From Nocardia arizonensis (GTDB lineage Bacteria > Actinomycetota > Actinomycetes > Mycobacteriales > Mycobacteriaceae), in contig NZ_LGYZ01000048.1 of NCBI RefSeq assembly GCF_001310275.1, positions 62,001-126,000 on the forward strand: a stretch of DNA of 64,000 nt, read 5' to 3'. Under the pieces are notes generated by a model that did not search any database, was not told the DNA's origin, and worked only from the letters and a program-made list of their open reading frames with translations. The translations under genes and the position numbers were made by a program. Each line of letters starts with the position of its first letter. Within the stretch, counting starts at the first letter, position 1. Below are positions 46,104 through 56,157 of the stretch, one piece after another.

Positions 46104-47279
46104 ATGAGCAAAACCGTCGCCGTGCTCGGCGCGGGTGTGGGTGGATTGACCGCCGCCGCCGAACTGCGCAAAGTCCTTCCCGCCGACGATCGGATCGTCC
46201 TGGTCGACCGCTCCTTCACCGGCAGCCTCGGGTTGTCGTTGCTGTGGGTGCTGCGTGGCCGGCGCACCCCCGAGCAGACCACCGTGCGCCCCACCGCGGC
46301 CGCCCTGCTCGGTGTCGACCTGCTCACGGGCGATGTCGAACGCATCGACCTGCAAGCCCGGACCATCGACTGCGGGCAGGCCGGAACCCTCGGCTACGAT
46401 GCCCTCGTGATCGCCCTGGGTGCGAGCCTGGACACCTCCCGCTTGCCGGGCCTGATCCAGGCACTCGACGCCAGGGTGGCGGGCCAGTTCTACAGTGTCG
46501 ACGGTGCTGCCGCCCTGCACCGCCAGGTCGAGGAACTCACGTCCGGTCGGGTACTGGTGCTGGTGGCGGCGGTCCCGTTCAAGTGCCCGGCCGCGCCGTT
46601 CGAAGCGGCATTCCTGATCGCCGACCAGCTCGGGGAGAAGTTCACCGGCGGCGCGGTGCGCGTCGACGTCTTCACCCCGGATCCGCTGCCGATGCCAGTG
46701 GCCGGTCCAGCGGTCGGCACCGCGCTGGTGGACATGATGGCCGCCCAGGGCATCGGATTCCACGGCGGCAAGTCCGCCACCGGCATCGACGCGCAGGCGC
46801 GGTCGGTCGAATTCGCCGATGGCACCCTCGAATCCTTCGATCTGCTCGCGGTCGTGCCGCCCCACGCGCCGGGCGCGGCCGTCGCCTCGACAGGGCTCGG
46901 CCCGGGCGGCTGGATTCCCGTCGATCCCGCGACCCTGGCCGCCACCTCGCCGGGGGTGTTCGCCGTCGGGGACAGCACCGCGCTGCTGTTGCCCAACGGC
47001 AAACCGCTGCCCAAGGCGGCGGTCTTCGCCGAAGCCGAAGGCGAGGTGGCCGCGCACCAGGTGGCCCGCTATCTCGGCTACGACGCCCCCGAAACTCGCT
47101 TCACCGGTGAGGGCGCCTGCTACGTGGAACTCGGCGGCGGCCTCGCGGCCAAGGGCGAAGGCAACTTCCTGGCCCCGCCCGCGCCGCAGGTGAGCCTGCG
47201 TGAACCGTCACCCGCCTACCACCAGGAGAAACAGCAACAGGAGCGAGACTGGTTGGCCCGCTGGAACGTTCGCTCGTGA
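46104..47279 (+). CDS. Sulfide:quinone reductase-like FAD protein
   Basis: ATG 46104 follows AGAGGAAA. The 391-residue flavoprotein has the dinucleotide motif VAVLGAGVGGLTAAAELRKV, the second motif YDALVIALGAS, and PGVFAVGDSTALLLPNGKPL PKAA near the end as in SQR and FCSD. The conserved Cys of this group is found in VPFKCPAAPFEAAFLIADQL, with further Cys in TIDCGQAG and GEGACYVELGG. It probably oxidises sulfide or a persulfide and gives electrons to quinone, though the C-terminal amphipathic membrane anchor of true SQR is not evident. It may thus be a persulfide-linked NADH-type enzyme. Confidence 0.8.
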   Translation: MSKTVAVLGAGVGGLTAAAELRKVLPADDRIVLVDRSFTGSLGLSLLWVLRGRRTPEQTTVRPTAAALLGVDLLTGDVERIDLQARTIDCGQAGTLGYDALVIALGASLDTSRLPGLIQALDARVAGQFYSVDGAAALHRQVEELTSGRVLVLVAAVPFKCPAAPFEAAFLIADQLGEKFTGGAVRVDVFTPDPLPMPVAGPAVGTALVDMMAAQGIGFHGGKSATGIDAQARSVEFADGTLESFDLLAVVPPHAPGAAVASTGLGPGGWIPVDPATLAATSPGVFAVGDSTALLLPNGKPLPKAAVFAEAEGEVAAHQVARYLGYDAPETRFTGEGACYVELGGGLAAKGEGNFLAPPAPQVSLREPSPAYHQEKQQQERDWLARWNVRS

Positions 47280-47345
47280 TCAACCATCCGGGCCGCCCCG
47301 CGAGGGGTGCGCCCGGGCTCCTCTCTGCCAGGAAAGAACGCCTCC

Positions 47346-48605
47346 GTGACCCATAGCGCCTCCAGCATCGCCGACTCCTCTTTCCCCGATATCGCACACG
47401 CGCAGCGCCGCGTCCTGACCGTGCTGATGTCCGCACAGATCCTCAGCGGCGCGGGACTGGCCGCCGGGATCACCGTCGGCGCGCTGCTCGCCCAGGACAT
47501 GCTCGGCTCCACCAGCCTGGCCGGGCTGCCCAGCGCGCTGTTCACCGCCGGCTCCGCGCTCGCGGCCGTCGCCGTGGGCCGGCTGTCGCAGTCTCGGGGC
47601 CGTCGCCCCGGGCTGGCCGCCGGATACCTCACCGGCGCGGTCGGCAGTCTCGGCGTCATCGCCGCCGCCGTCGCCGACAACCCGATCCTGCTGTTCATCG
47701 CGTTGTTCGTCTACGGCGCCGGCACCGCCACGAATCTGCAAGCCCGTTATGCCGGGGCCGATCTGGCCACCGCCTCCCATCGCGGCCGCGCCGTGTCCAT
47801 CGTCCTGGTGGCCACCACCCTCGGCGGTGTCGTGGGCCCCAACCTCGCCGCGCCGACGGGCAGCCTCGCTCACGTCCTTGGCATCCCCTACCTGGCCGGG
47901 CCGTTCCTGCTCGCCGCAGCGGCCTACGCCCTGGCGGCGCTGGTGCTGGCGGTGTGGCTACGCCCGGACCCGCTGCTCCTGGCGCGCGAGCTGGGCTCGA
48001 CCGATCCCGTTGCCACCTCAGCCACGACCGAGCTCCCGGAGACCGAGATGTCGAGCACGGGCATCGCCGTGGGCGGGTTCGTGATGGCGCTGACGCAGTT
48101 GGTCATGGTGGCGATCATGACCATGACACCGGTCCACATGCTCCACCATGGGCACGGCACCGCCGCTGCCGGGCTGGTGATCGCCGTCCACGTCGGCGCC
48201 ATGTATCTCCCCTCCCCGCTGACCGGCTGGCTCGTCGACCGCTACGGCCGCCTGCCCGTCGCCGCCTCCTCCGGAGTGACACTGCTGGCCGCCGGAGTGC
48301 TCGCGGGCCTCGCGCCCGGTGACTCCATTGCCCTGCTCGCGCTGGCGCTGGCGCTGCTCGGGATGGGCTGGAACCTCGGTCTCGTCGCGGGGACCGCCAT
48401 CATCACCGACACCGTGCCCCTGGCCACGCGAGCCAGAACCCAAGGGGCGGTGGACGTCTCCATCGCTATCGCCGGCGCCACCGGCGGCATGGGGTCCGGA
48501 CTCATGGTCGCCGCCACCAGCTACCCCACGCTGGCGCTCGCCGGCGGTGTGCTCGCCTTGGCGATCGTCCCTGCCGCAGCACACACCGCACGACGAAGCC
48601 GCTGA
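47346..48605 (+). CDS. MFS transporter in the persulfide operon
   Basis: GTG 47346 (VTHSASSIADSSFPDIAHAQ) has AGGAAAG upstream. The 419-residue protein has 12 predicted helices, with the motif-A-like loop GRLSQSRGRRPGLAAGYLTG and LVDRYGRLPVAASSGVT at the repeat in the second half. A central loop (LPETEMSSTG) divides the two six-helix bundles. Many DsrE/SQR-type clusters include a sulfite, thiosulfate or sulfur-compound exporter, so export of a sulfur product is a reasonable guess; the substrate cannot be read from sequence. Confidence 0.82.
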   Translation: MTHSASSIADSSFPDIAHAQRRVLTVLMSAQILSGAGLAAGITVGALLAQDMLGSTSLAGLPSALFTAGSALAAVAVGRLSQSRGRRPGLAAGYLTGAVGSLGVIAAAVADNPILLFIALFVYGAGTATNLQARYAGADLATASHRGRAVSIVLVATTLGGVVGPNLAAPTGSLAHVLGIPYLAGPFLLAAAAYALAALVLAVWLRPDPLLLARELGSTDPVATSATTELPETEMSSTGIAVGGFVMALTQLVMVAIMTMTPVHMLHHGHGTAAAGLVIAVHVGAMYLPSPLTGWLVDRYGRLPVAASSGVTLLAAGVLAGLAPGDSIALLALALALLGMGWNLGLVAGTAIITDTVPLATRARTQGAVDVSIAIAGATGGMGSGLMVAATSYPTLALAGGVLALAIVPAAAHTARRSR

Positions 48606-48680
48606 CCACACCGCGTCCGCCATTTGCCCGGTATGCGTTCGCGGTCAACAGCGCCGTGCTCAGTAGGTGCAGTCCTCGGA

Positions 48681-48769
48681 GGTGTTCCGTAGGCCGATCC
48701 GCCACCGGAACACCACGATGCGCGATTCCCGCCCAGGTCACCGGTGTTCCGAAAGAGTGTTCCGGGAAC
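48681..48769. promoter_or_regulatory. Res-like array of GTGTTCC repeats before the resolvase remnant
   Basis: GGTGTTCC at 48681-48688 and 48743-48750, GGAACACC at 48707-48714 and AGTGTTCC at 48756-48763 with GGGAAC after it make several inverted half-sites within 90 bases, as in serine-resolvase res sites. A TATATT -10 candidate follows at 48783-48788. Confidence 0.5.
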
Positions 48770-48801
48770 GGTGCACTCTCCTTATATTGAACACCCTGGG
48801 T

Positions 48802-49102
48802 ATGGGCGAGCCATTCCGCGTCGGATATCGCCGCTGTTCCACCGACGAGCAGGATGTCGAGATCCAGACCGACCAGCTGCCGGCCCTTGGGATGCCGCGC
48901 CAGCGGATCTTCATCGACAAAGGGTTCTCCGGCACCACCCGGAAGAACCGCACCGGCCTGGACGACGCGCTCGCCGCGGTCACCGATCGGCATGGTCGTG
49001 CTGACCACGACCCTGCCGAAGTTCGACCGATCCGCCCGTAACGTGGCCGAGGCAAAGGCACGCCTCGGAAACGCTGGTCCAAAGGGTGAAAGGCCGCCAT
49101 GA
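48802..49102 (+). pseudogene. Serine resolvase, frameshifted and truncated
   Basis: ATG 48802 opens MGEPFRVGYRRCSTDEQDVE, IQTDQLPALGMPRQRIFIDK and GFSGTTRKNRTGLDDALAAV, the N-terminal catalytic domain of a Tn3-type serine recombinase. The nucleophile is Ser13 in CSTDEQ. Near 48990 the frame shifts; the other frame continues MVVLTTTLPKFDRSARNVAE. After that, the core and the HTH DNA-binding domain are missing. It is not functional. It stands directly after the res-like array and before the right copy of the 19-bp direct repeat. Confidence 0.85.
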
Positions 49103-49207
49103 ACGCCTTCGAGATCACCTTCGACGGACGCTTGTCCGGCAGCCCGAAAGTAACTACAAACCAACCATTTACACCGTTGGCTTGGTCGGGTGGCCCGACC
49201 GTCAACT

Positions 49208-49256
49208 TGCCAGACTCCCTGAAAAAGCTGCCAGACTCCCTGAAAAGCGGTGATGC
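49208..49256 (+). repeat. Tandem repeat and right copy of the 19-bp direct repeat
   Basis: CCAGACTCCCTGAAAA occurs twice with a 21-base period at about 49210 and 49231, and the second copy runs into the right 19-bp direct repeat at 49238-49256, which matches 44874-44892. Confidence 0.7.
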
Positions 49257-49275
49257 ATTCCCTCCCACTTCAACT

Positions 49276-50861
<1,586 letters not shown>

Positions 50862-51084
50862 GCCGCGTACACCGCCTCGATCTCGGTTCGAGGGCACTGC
50901 CCGCCGGTCCGGCAGGGCAGTTCGGTTCGACCGCGACACTACGCGATGACGCTCGGCTGCGTTCCTTGTCCGCAGCCGAGCATCATCGAACGCGTTCCGC
51001 GGCGCGGCCTCCGCAGGAGGTCAGCAGACTGCCGTTGCCGCGCAACGTATTCCAGTCAGCGTCGACCGCTCTCCGGCACGGTGC

Positions 51085-51888
51085 TCAGGGCACGTACCCG
51101 ACCAGAGCACCGCTGATACGCCGCGCCGCGGCGCACGGTTCCTCGGGTGCGTCGGGCTGTAGATTTCGCGTGACGAACGCGACGAAGCCCCCTGACACCT
51201 CGAAGCCGACATAGCATCCGATCTTGTTGCTGTCCTGGCTCGCACGGAATTGGTGAGCCGCTCGACCACCGACCGTCAGCGTGCTGAAATCCACGTACTT
51301 CCCGACCTCTTGGAATCCATACAGGGTCATCCGGGTCGAGACGACCGTCAATTCGAGCTTGCCCGTGGCGGACTGCCAGCGGCAGTTCTTGTCCTTCACG
51401 CCATCGGATCCGCTCAGCGCCGTCTTGCTGTCGGCGCGGAATCCCTGCGCGCTGATATCGGCGTCGGATATCCCACAGGGATCCCAGAGCGCGGCGGGCG
51501 CGGGTTGCTGATCGGTGGTGCCGCAGAAGGTCGCACCGCAGGTGTCGGTGCCGCCCGGCGCCGGAGCCGGATTCTCCGTGGTACCGCAGAAGGTCGCACC
51601 GCAGGTATCCGTGCCGCCCGGGGCGCCGGGCTGTCCACCGCCCGTCTGCTCGGCGCCCGATCCACTCCCGCCGCCCGAATCTCCTCCGGCCTGCCCGGGT
51701 GCCGCGGTGCCGGTCCGGGGCGTCGTCTTCGAGACGCTGCTCGATGTGGCCGCCGCGGTACCGGAGCGTGTCGTGTCGGAATTCTGTTCGTCAGCCGTGC
51801 ACGCGGTGACTATCAGTGCAGGCGCCACCACGCCCAGCACCAGTCCCGTACCGGCGCGCCATAGGCGCCCCTTGCCCGACATCTGCAT
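51085..51888 (-). CDS. DUF3558-type lipoprotein
   Basis: ATG 51888 follows GGGGGAGA. The signal peptide MSGKGRLWRAGTGLVLG ends in a lipobox (LIVTAC), so the protein is lipid-anchored on the outside. Residues about 30-130 are a low-complexity, Gly/Ser/Thr/Pro-rich linker that contains two almost identical 21-residue units with the motif GGTDTCGATFCGTT. The C-terminal DUF3558 domain has ALWDPCGISDADISAQGF, KNCRWQSATGKLELTVVS, GCYVGFEVSGGFVAF and EEPCAAARRISGALV with paired Cys. Such lipoproteins are abundant in Nocardia and Mycobacterium; function unknown. Confidence 0.85.
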   Translation of the reverse strand: MQMSGKGRLWRAGTGLVLGVVAPALIVTACTADEQNSDTTRSGTAAATSSSVSKTTPRTGTAAPGQAGGDSGGGSGSGAEQTGGGQPGAPGGTDTCGATFCGTTENPAPAPGGTDTCGATFCGTTDQQPAPAALWDPCGISDADISAQGFRADSKTALSGSDGVKDKNCRWQSATGKLELTVVSTRMTLYGFQEVGKYVDFSTLTVGGRAAHQFRASQDSNKIGCYVGFEVSGGFVAFVTRNLQPDAPEEPCAAARRISGALVGYVP

Positions 51889-52102
51889 GATCTCCCCCTC
51901 TTGCGCACGTGGCCATGTCTGAAATAGGCGGACGTGCAATGGATCTGGTTGATTCCGGACGACTGTGGTTTCCCGCGGGCGGGTTACGCACACTCACGTT
52001 CACTGTCGCGAAGTGCTCATCGGTCGTTACAGCCACCGCAACGGGTCGAATGCGTATCGTCCTTGTCTCCCACGAAGATCCCTTCCGGCCTCCGGCCCGC
52101 GT

Positions 52103-52471
52103 TCACTCCTCGGTCTCGGTGGGAGCGGTGCGCTGGTCGAGGGTGTGTCGCAGGGCGGTGTTGAGGCGCTGGGCCTCGGTGAGCTGATCTTCGAGGATGA
52201 CGATGCGGCAGGCGGCCTCGAGGGGGTTGCCGGCGTCGACGAGTTTGCGCACACGCGCGGCGACACGCAACTGGTAGCGGGAGTAGCGGCGGTGCCCGCC
52301 CGCCGAGCGCTGCGGGGTCAGCAGTTCCGCGGCGTCGAGGCCGCGCAGGAACGCTTGGGTGACGCCGAGGATTTCCGCGGCGCGGCCCATGCTGTAGGCG
52401 GGGTAGTCCTCGTCGTCGAGTTTGTCCGCGGCGCCGGCGGGCTCGACGGGATCGGTGTTCGGTTGCTGCAC
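52103..52471 (-). CDS. MerR-family transcriptional regulator
   Basis: GTG 52471 (VQQPNTDPVEPAGAADKL) has GAGAGG upstream. The HTH is YSMGRAAEILGVTQAFLRGL, DAAELLTPQRSAGGHRRYSR, followed by YQLRVAARVRKLVDAGNPLE and ACRIVILEDQLTEAQRLNTA, a coiled-coil dimer helix. No Cys-rich metal-binding tail is present, so it is not a metal sensor. HspR/GvpM-like members share this layout. A strong hairpin lies 25 bases upstream. Confidence 0.82.
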   Translation of the reverse strand: MQQPNTDPVEPAGAADKLDDEDYPAYSMGRAAEILGVTQAFLRGLDAAELLTPQRSAGGHRRYSRYQLRVAARVRKLVDAGNPLEAACRIVILEDQLTEAQRLNTALRHTLDQRTAPTETEE

Positions 52472-52495
52472 AGCACCTCTCGGGTTCAACGCCGG

Positions 52496-52525
52496 CAGGC
52501 CCCGGCGCACCCGCGCCGGGGCCTG
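52496..52525. promoter_or_regulatory. Strong 13-bp hairpin upstream of the MerR gene
   Basis: Perfect arms at 52496-52508 and 52513-52525 (CAGGCCCCGGCGC and its complement) enclose a 4-base loop. It lies 25 bases before the GTG of the MerR gene in its leader, or could be a terminator for something on either strand. Confidence 0.5.
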
Positions 52526-52895
52526 GAATCTACGGAAGAGGGGGGATTGATATCACTTCTGGTCACCGGCCGAGCGGGCCGATGTCGAACACCGCGCCCG
52601 ATATCTCACGGGACGCGGAACTGATAAATGACTACTCAGTGAGCACCACCTCCTGAATTGCCGGGACCTCGTCCGCGCGACCTCTCGGTCGCGCTTGCTC
52701 GCCCCCTCCGGCGGTCCGGCCGACTGCACCGGATTCTCGTCTCCGCCGGAGGGAACGACGGAACTTCATGTTCCGGGCAGTTCACCTGCCCGGCCACTGG
52801 ACTCATCAATTCGAACGACAGTGACTTTATACCGATCCCGCCAGAATGTCTACACCCGACACAGCAGATTTTTTCAGCCGGCGCGGGACAGCGCC
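52526..52895. other. Gene-free interval
   Basis: About 370 bases between the MerR hairpin and the VOC gene. It includes AT-richer stretches (GATATCAC, TGATAAATGACTACTC) and an AGGAGG-like site at about 52645 on the minus strand that precedes only a five-codon frame. No supported gene. Confidence 0.35.
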
Positions 52896-53333
52896 TCAGT
52901 CCAGGCAGAACTCATTGCCTTCGGGATCGGCCATCAGGATGTGACCGCTGCCCAGCGGTGGTTCGGGTTCGAAGCGGGCGATGCGGGTCGCGCCGAGTGC
53001 GACGAGGCGCTCGCATTCCCGTTCGTGGGCTGCCATGCGCGCCTCACCGGTCGAACCCGCTGCCGCGCGCACATCCAGGTGGACGCGGTTCTTGGCGGTC
53101 TTGCCTTCGGGGACGCGCTGGAAGAACAGGCGCGGGCCTGCCCCGTCGGGATCGACCACCGCGGAGGCGTCGTTGCGGCGTTCGGGTGGGATGTTCATCG
53201 CCTCGAGCGCCGCGTCCCAGGTGTCGAATCCGGGCGGCGGCTCCTGGATTCGGTAGCCGAGGACTTCGGCCCAGAAGTTCGCCAGGGCCGCCGGGTCACC
53301 GCAGTCGAAGGTCACCTGGATGTCGCGAGCCAT
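52896..53333 (-). CDS. VOC (glyoxalase/bleomycin resistance-like) family protein
   Basis: The 145-residue protein begins MARDIQVTFDCGDPAALANF WAEVLGY, the usual first motif of VOC domains, and includes GPRLFFQRVPEGKTAKNRVH LDV, AHERECERLVALGA and GSGHILMADPEGNEFCLD with the terminal Glu as possible metal ligand. Two beta-alpha-beta-beta-beta units make one VOC fold. Homologues in actinobacteria are often annotated as glyoxalases or lyases without proven substrate. Cytoplasmic, monocistronic. Confidence 0.85.
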   Translation of the reverse strand: MARDIQVTFDCGDPAALANFWAEVLGYRIQEPPPGFDTWDAALEAMNIPPERRNDASAVVDPDGAGPRLFFQRVPEGKTAKNRVHLDVRAAAGSTGEARMAAHERECERLVALGATRIARFEPEPPLGSGHILMADPEGNEFCLD

Positions 53334-53417
53334 GTGTGTGGTCCTTTCCTTTGCGCACGGGCACCGCTGTTGCGCGGTGATCCCACACTGTCATGCGGTC
53401 AGGACAGTTTCGGGCCG

Positions 53418-54094
53418 CTATGGCCGCGCGCCGTCAGGGAAGTCGAACCGGATATTTTCGACAATTCGGATCCGGGCGTCGGCGATGTGATGATGCACCC
53501 GGATGTGCCTGTGCGGGTGGTCCATTCGGAGAGGAAGGTATAGCCGCTCGGCCGCGAAGTCGAGATCCAGCATCAGCACCGCCCCGTGATCGCGGATCGC
53601 CGTGGTCCGGCGTCAGCGGTCACCAGCGTCCCGGATTCGGCGATGTTCACCGCCCGCATACGCGGCAGCAGGATCAGCACCGGTTCGGCGGCGATGACGG
53701 CGGTGAAGGTGGTGGCCTGCTCGATCTCCGGAACGGGATTCGGTTGAGACACGGCCACCGACACTACATTTCGCCCTCGCTGTCGGTGGCCCTGGTGATA
53801 CTGGTCGATGGACAACTCGGCCGACCGGCCGCCAACTGGCAGGAGCGGTGTGGGCCGCACCGCTGCGGTCGCCAACCAGCGCGCCCCGCGCCGCAACGCC
53901 CGCAACTGCACGACCCGCGGCGACCGGGCCGCGCAACCGTCCTCCCCCGCCCCAGCACGGCACACGATGCGCCGCACCGGACCGGAGGCGGCTATCAGCG
54001 ACTCAACGGATGGACTACCCGACGCGGCCGCTCCGGACGCACCGTCCACTCCGCCGATGGCCAGATCCGAATCGAAGACCTCGCATGACCACAT
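53418..54094 (-). pseudogene. Possible frameshifted coding remnant
   Basis: Two adjacent minus-strand frames look more protein-like than expected by chance. One (ending 53573) has QATTFTAVIAAEPVLILLPR and MRAVNIAESGTLVTADAG. The other (53418-53615) has GAVLMLDLDFAAERLYLPLR, MDHPHRHIRVHHHIADARIR and IVENIRFDFPDGARP. The second starts where the first loses sense near 53610, so they may be halves of one gene split by a frameshift. The region upstream of 53780 has no convincing protein. I do not recognise the family. Confidence 0.25.
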
Positions 54095-54343
54095 AGCCGG
54101 GATCGACCCCCGCGATATCGAACGGCCCCCGGTGCGCGCGAACCCGGGGGCCGCTCCATGTCCCGGGCCAGACCCGCCGAAACCCCTACAGCGCGACGAC
54201 CTCTCGCTTCAGGACTTGGTGGGTACAATCCGAACGAGCATGTGCGCCTTACCGAGTGCTGTTGCCGCCGCTGGATCATAATTGGGTGATTTCGGGGGCT
54301 CACGATCCCCCAACGTTTCGTGGAGATCGGGGGTAGATCGCCG
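54095..54343. other. Gene-free interval before the pentapeptide module
   Basis: About 250 bases, probably with the promoter of the two-gene module (GGTGGGTACAATCC around 54220 has a TACAAT -10-like element). Nothing else recognised. Confidence 0.35.
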
Positions 54344-54694
54344 GTGGACTGGCGTATCGCTGTGCTGGCCGGTGCAGCTGGCGGGTTGGTCGTCGAGGCG
54401 GTCGCGTTTCTTTCCAACCTCACCGAGTACCGGCAGGCACGTATGGAGGCACGGGCCACGCGAGAGAACGTGTTACCTCACTGGAATCGGTTCTTCGATC
54501 CGCTGGCCGATTCCGCCGCCGCGGGTACTCGACTCCTCCTGGGAGCTGTGGCGGCGGGCTTGTTCCACGGCCAGGTCACCACCTTGATGGCTGCTGTGGC
54601 AGTGGGAGCGGCGGCTCCAGCGCTGTTCGGTCAGATCGGCGCCGCGAAGTCGGTGCGAGAAGTGACTGAATTGACAGAACAGAAGTCGGGATGA
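54344..54694 (+). CDS. Small membrane protein of the pentapeptide module
   Basis: GTG 54344 (VDWRIAVLAGAAGGLVVEAV) has GGGGGT upstream; GTG 54320 is another option. The 116-residue protein has a first hydrophobic segment (about 4-22), a charged part (YRQARMEARATRENVLPHWN RFFDPLADS) and a second hydrophobic part (GTRLLLGAVAAGLFHGQVTT, LMAAVAVGAAAPALFGQIGA). I recall similar small proteins in other actinobacteria, in comparable genomic company, but cannot name a family. Its stop overlaps the pentapeptide gene start (ATGA), so the two are made together. Confidence 0.7.
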   Translation: MDWRIAVLAGAAGGLVVEAVAFLSNLTEYRQARMEARATRENVLPHWNRFFDPLADSAAAGTRLLLGAVAAGLFHGQVTTLMAAVAVGAAAPALFGQIGAAKSVREVTELTEQKSG

Positions 54695-55758
54695 ACCGCA
54701 CGAACGTCGCGACTCGATACTGGATCTCGCTCACCCGACTGACTCCGCCCGCCTCTGGCACACCACGCGGGCGAGACGGCTATACCTTCCTGCGTCGATA
54801 CTGGGCATCGCTTACCCGCTACCGGCTTCCAGAACAGCCGACAGATCCGATCAGCACGAGACCGATCGACACGGACCAGACTCCTTTGGACGGGCCTGGC
54901 ACGGACCTCGTCCGCGCCATCGTGCCCCACGCGAACCTGGCTGGCGCAATTCTCACCGGCGCGATCCTGCACACCGCGAATCTGGCTCACGCGAACTTGG
55001 CAGGCGCGAACCTGGCCCACATAACTCTGACCAGCGCTAACCTGTCGCACGCGAATCTGTCCAACGCAGAACTGACCGCCGCGAACCTGACCTTCGCGAA
55101 CCTGGAGGGCGCGAACCTGCGCGGCGCGAACCTTGACGGCGCGAACCTGACCAAAACCCACCTGCGCGACGCGACCTTGTCCGAGGCGACCTTGTCCGAG
55201 GCGGATCTGTCCGGTGCGGACCTGATCCGCGCGGACCTGAGATTCGTGAGACTGATCCGCGCGAACTTGTTACGCGCGAACCTATCTCGCGCGACCATGC
55301 ATGGCGCAAACCTCACCGCCGCGAATCTGACCGACGCGATCCTGATCGGCACGGACCTGTCCTACGTGTATCTCGCCGAAGCGAACCTGTCCGACGCGGA
55401 CCTGTTCAGAGTGAATCTGTCCAGTGCAAACCTCACCGCCGCGAACCTGACCAGCGCGACACTACGCATCGTGGACCTGTCCGATGCGGACCTGACACGC
55501 GCGAACCTGACCGACGTGAATCTGACCGGGGCGAACCTGACCAGGGCCGACCTGACCGAGGCCGACGTGACCGGGGCAGACCTGACCGGCGCGAACTTGC
55601 CGCAGATACACATGCTCGTAGCTTTGAAATGGTCCAGCAAGACCCGATGGGGCCGACACAGCGGTGAAATTCGCGCGCGGTCGATCGAACAGAGCCGCGG
55701 CGCCTACATCTTGAATCCCGTCACTGGCCAGCCTACGAGAACTCTCGTAATGGGCTAA
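54691..55758 (+). CDS. Pentapeptide-repeat protein
   Basis: ATG 54691 overlaps the previous stop. Residues 1-50 hold a duplicated motif (ATRYWISLTRL and LRRYWASLTRY). Residues about 75-305 are some 45 uninterrupted A(D/N)LxX pentapeptides (ANLAGANLAH, ANLRGANLDG, ADLTGANLPQ), forming a right-handed quadrilateral beta-helix of about 11 turns. A non-repeat tail follows (LVALKWSSKTRWGRHSGEIR, IEQSRGAYILNPVTGQPTR). Known members include gyrase-protecting MfpA/Qnr, but the acidic DNA-mimic surface is not obvious here. With the membrane partner, a membrane-recruited scaffold is possible. Confidence 0.85.
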   Translation: MNRTNVATRYWISLTRLTPPASGTPRGRDGYTFLRRYWASLTRYRLPEQPTDPISTRPIDTDQTPLDGPGTDLVRAIVPHANLAGAILTGAILHTANLAHANLAGANLAHITLTSANLSHANLSNAELTAANLTFANLEGANLRGANLDGANLTKTHLRDATLSEATLSEADLSGADLIRADLRFVRLIRANLLRANLSRATMHGANLTAANLTDAILIGTDLSYVYLAEANLSDADLFRVNLSSANLTAANLTSATLRIVDLSDADLTRANLTDVNLTGANLTRADLTEADVTGADLTGANLPQIHMLVALKWSSKTRWGRHSGEIRARSIEQSRGAYILNPVTGQPTRTLVMG

Positions 55759-55882
55759 TACAGTTTTCGACAGTTTTTCCGACACCGGTTCGGCCCATGG
55801 GGTCCAGATTCGCGAAATCCGGCGCGAGCGTTCGGTCCTGATGCAGGTACTGGCGAGTACTGCCTCGACGAGGATGGCCAAG
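55759..55882. other. Short interval before the toxin-antitoxin pair
   Basis: About 120 bases holding the likely TA promoter. Direct repeats CAGTTTT and CGACAG(TTTTTCC) near 55762-55785 are seen; nothing else. Confidence 0.3.
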
Positions 55883-55902
55883 AGAGTATGCTTCAGAGTA
55901 TG
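55883..55902 (+). promoter_or_regulatory. Direct repeat at the antitoxin start, possible autoregulatory site
   Basis: AGAGTATG occurs at 55883-55890 and 55895-55902 with a 12-base period; the second copy includes the start codon at 55900. Ribbon-helix-helix antitoxins bind spaced short repeats at their own promoters. Confidence 0.4.
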
Positions 55903-56157
55903 ACCACAAGGACGACGATCACCATGGACGACGCGCTGTTCGCGATGGTGCGCGACGCGGCGGGCTCGAACGTGTCGGATTGGATCGCGAAAGCGTGCAG
56001 GTCTCGACTGCTGGCCGAGGACGCCCGGGCTTTGGCGGCGTGGCAGCGCACGCATCCAGGCGAGACCGCTGACGCGTATGCCGAGGCCGAGGCCGAACGT
56101 GAAGCCCGTGACCGCGCCGACGAGGAAGCCGCGCGCCGCCGCGGGGACGCTGCGTGA
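55900..56157 (+). CDS. Antitoxin of a MazEF-like pair (RHH type)
   Basis: ATG 55900 (MTTRTTITMDDALFAMVRDA) gives 85 residues; an ATG at 55888 is possible. The N-terminal ribbon (TRTTITMDD) and helices AMVRDAAGSNVSDWIAKAC RSRLL fit a ribbon-helix-helix DNA-binding domain. The C-terminal part is a highly charged helix (AEAEAEREARDRADEEAARR) suited to wrap and block the toxin. Its end overlaps the toxin start (GTGA). Confidence 0.75.
   Translation: MTTRTTITMDDALFAMVRDAAGSNVSDWIAKACRSRLLAEDARALAAWQRTHPGETADAYAEAEAEREARDRADEEAARRRGDAA

Noticed and set aside
48250..48600. Possible RNA gene near the end of the MFS gene
   Set aside because: No cloverleaf or conserved RNA structure seen; the region is coding.
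53393..54088. 231-codon plus-strand frame after the VOC gene
   Set aside because: Arg/Gly/His-rich composition without motifs; the opposite strand gives more protein-like pieces, though those are also uncertain.
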